Under the pieces are notes generated by a model. That model did no database searches and was not told the origin of the DNA. It saw only the letters and a program-made list of their open reading frames with translations. A DNA stretch of 64,000 nucleotides from Lumbricus rubellus. Taxonomy: Eukaryota; Annelida; Clitellata; Crassiclitellata; Lumbricidae. The position numbers were made by a program, and so were the translations under genes. How positions within the stretch are numbered: position 1 is the first letter of the stretch; each line of letters begins with the position of its first letter. Below are positions 63,746 to 64,000 of this stretch, piece by piece. Location: the NCBI GenBank assembly GCA_945859605.1, contig OX243820.1, positions 38,130,761 to 38,194,760 on the forward strand, given 5' to 3'.

Positions 63746-64000
63746 CTGGAAACGCACAGCAGAGCACACTCCCAACGCAAGAAATAAATCTGCATGGTGC
63801 TATATAGATGCTGCACAGCTGCAGTCATAGTATATTAATTACATCATGAAAGAACCATCCACGTTCTGATTACGGTAGGCCTATTTAGAATTAACCTAAG
63901 ACACTAAAAAAAAACTCTGAAAAAATACCAGAAACTTAAGCTATTAATCAAAGAAGATCAAATTAAGTAGGTAATTCAGGATTATTAAATTAAACCATTT

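Overview
This is a nuclear genome window from an invertebrate animal. Its genes are split by GT-AG introns, it carries tRNA-derived SINEs, LINE 3' ends and hAT-type mini-transposons, and it is unusually rich in microsatellites. An innexin (the invertebrate gap-junction family) whose second extracellular loop resembles annelid and mollusc members suggests a lophotrochozoan; this placement is inference. The 8-mer TAGGCCTA is strongly over-represented.

Five genes are supported. (1) 181-7966 (+): CHMP7, a nuclear-envelope and ESCRT-III protein, complete in ten coding exons, with introns largely filled by simple repeats. (2) 26474-27700 (-): a single-exon innexin. (3) 38028-39005 (-): a single-exon class A GPCR with changed DRY and NPxxY motifs and a serine-rich third extracellular loop. 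(4) 51941-57232 (+): the kinetochore protein DSN1 of the MIS12 complex, nine exons, 5' end not found, Aurora-type phosphosites kept. (5) 58399-63745 (-): the C-terminal half of a classical dynamin (stalk end, PH, GED, short proline-rich tail), running off the right edge. DSN1 and dynamin converge and their predicted poly(A) signals lie under 300 bp apart.

The stretches between the genes (8-26 kb, 28-38 kb, 39-51 kb) are mostly repeats: tri-, tetra- and pentanucleotide arrays of 200-500 bp, a 10-bp array of about 900 bp with phased AATT, a diverged duplication at 33.5-36.9 kb, many copies of two retroelement 3' ends, and four hAT mini-elements with intact 8-bp target duplications. One of these sits exactly on a 5' splice site of dynamin, so that the splice donor itself is the duplicated target. 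There is a 200-N assembly gap at 17409-17608. The genes do not form a functional cluster. No CRISPR array, operon or rRNA was seen, and I found no clearly new multi-gene system. The most unusual observations are the splice-donor insertion in dynamin, the triplicated donor in DSN1, and the repeat arrays upstream of the GPCR.
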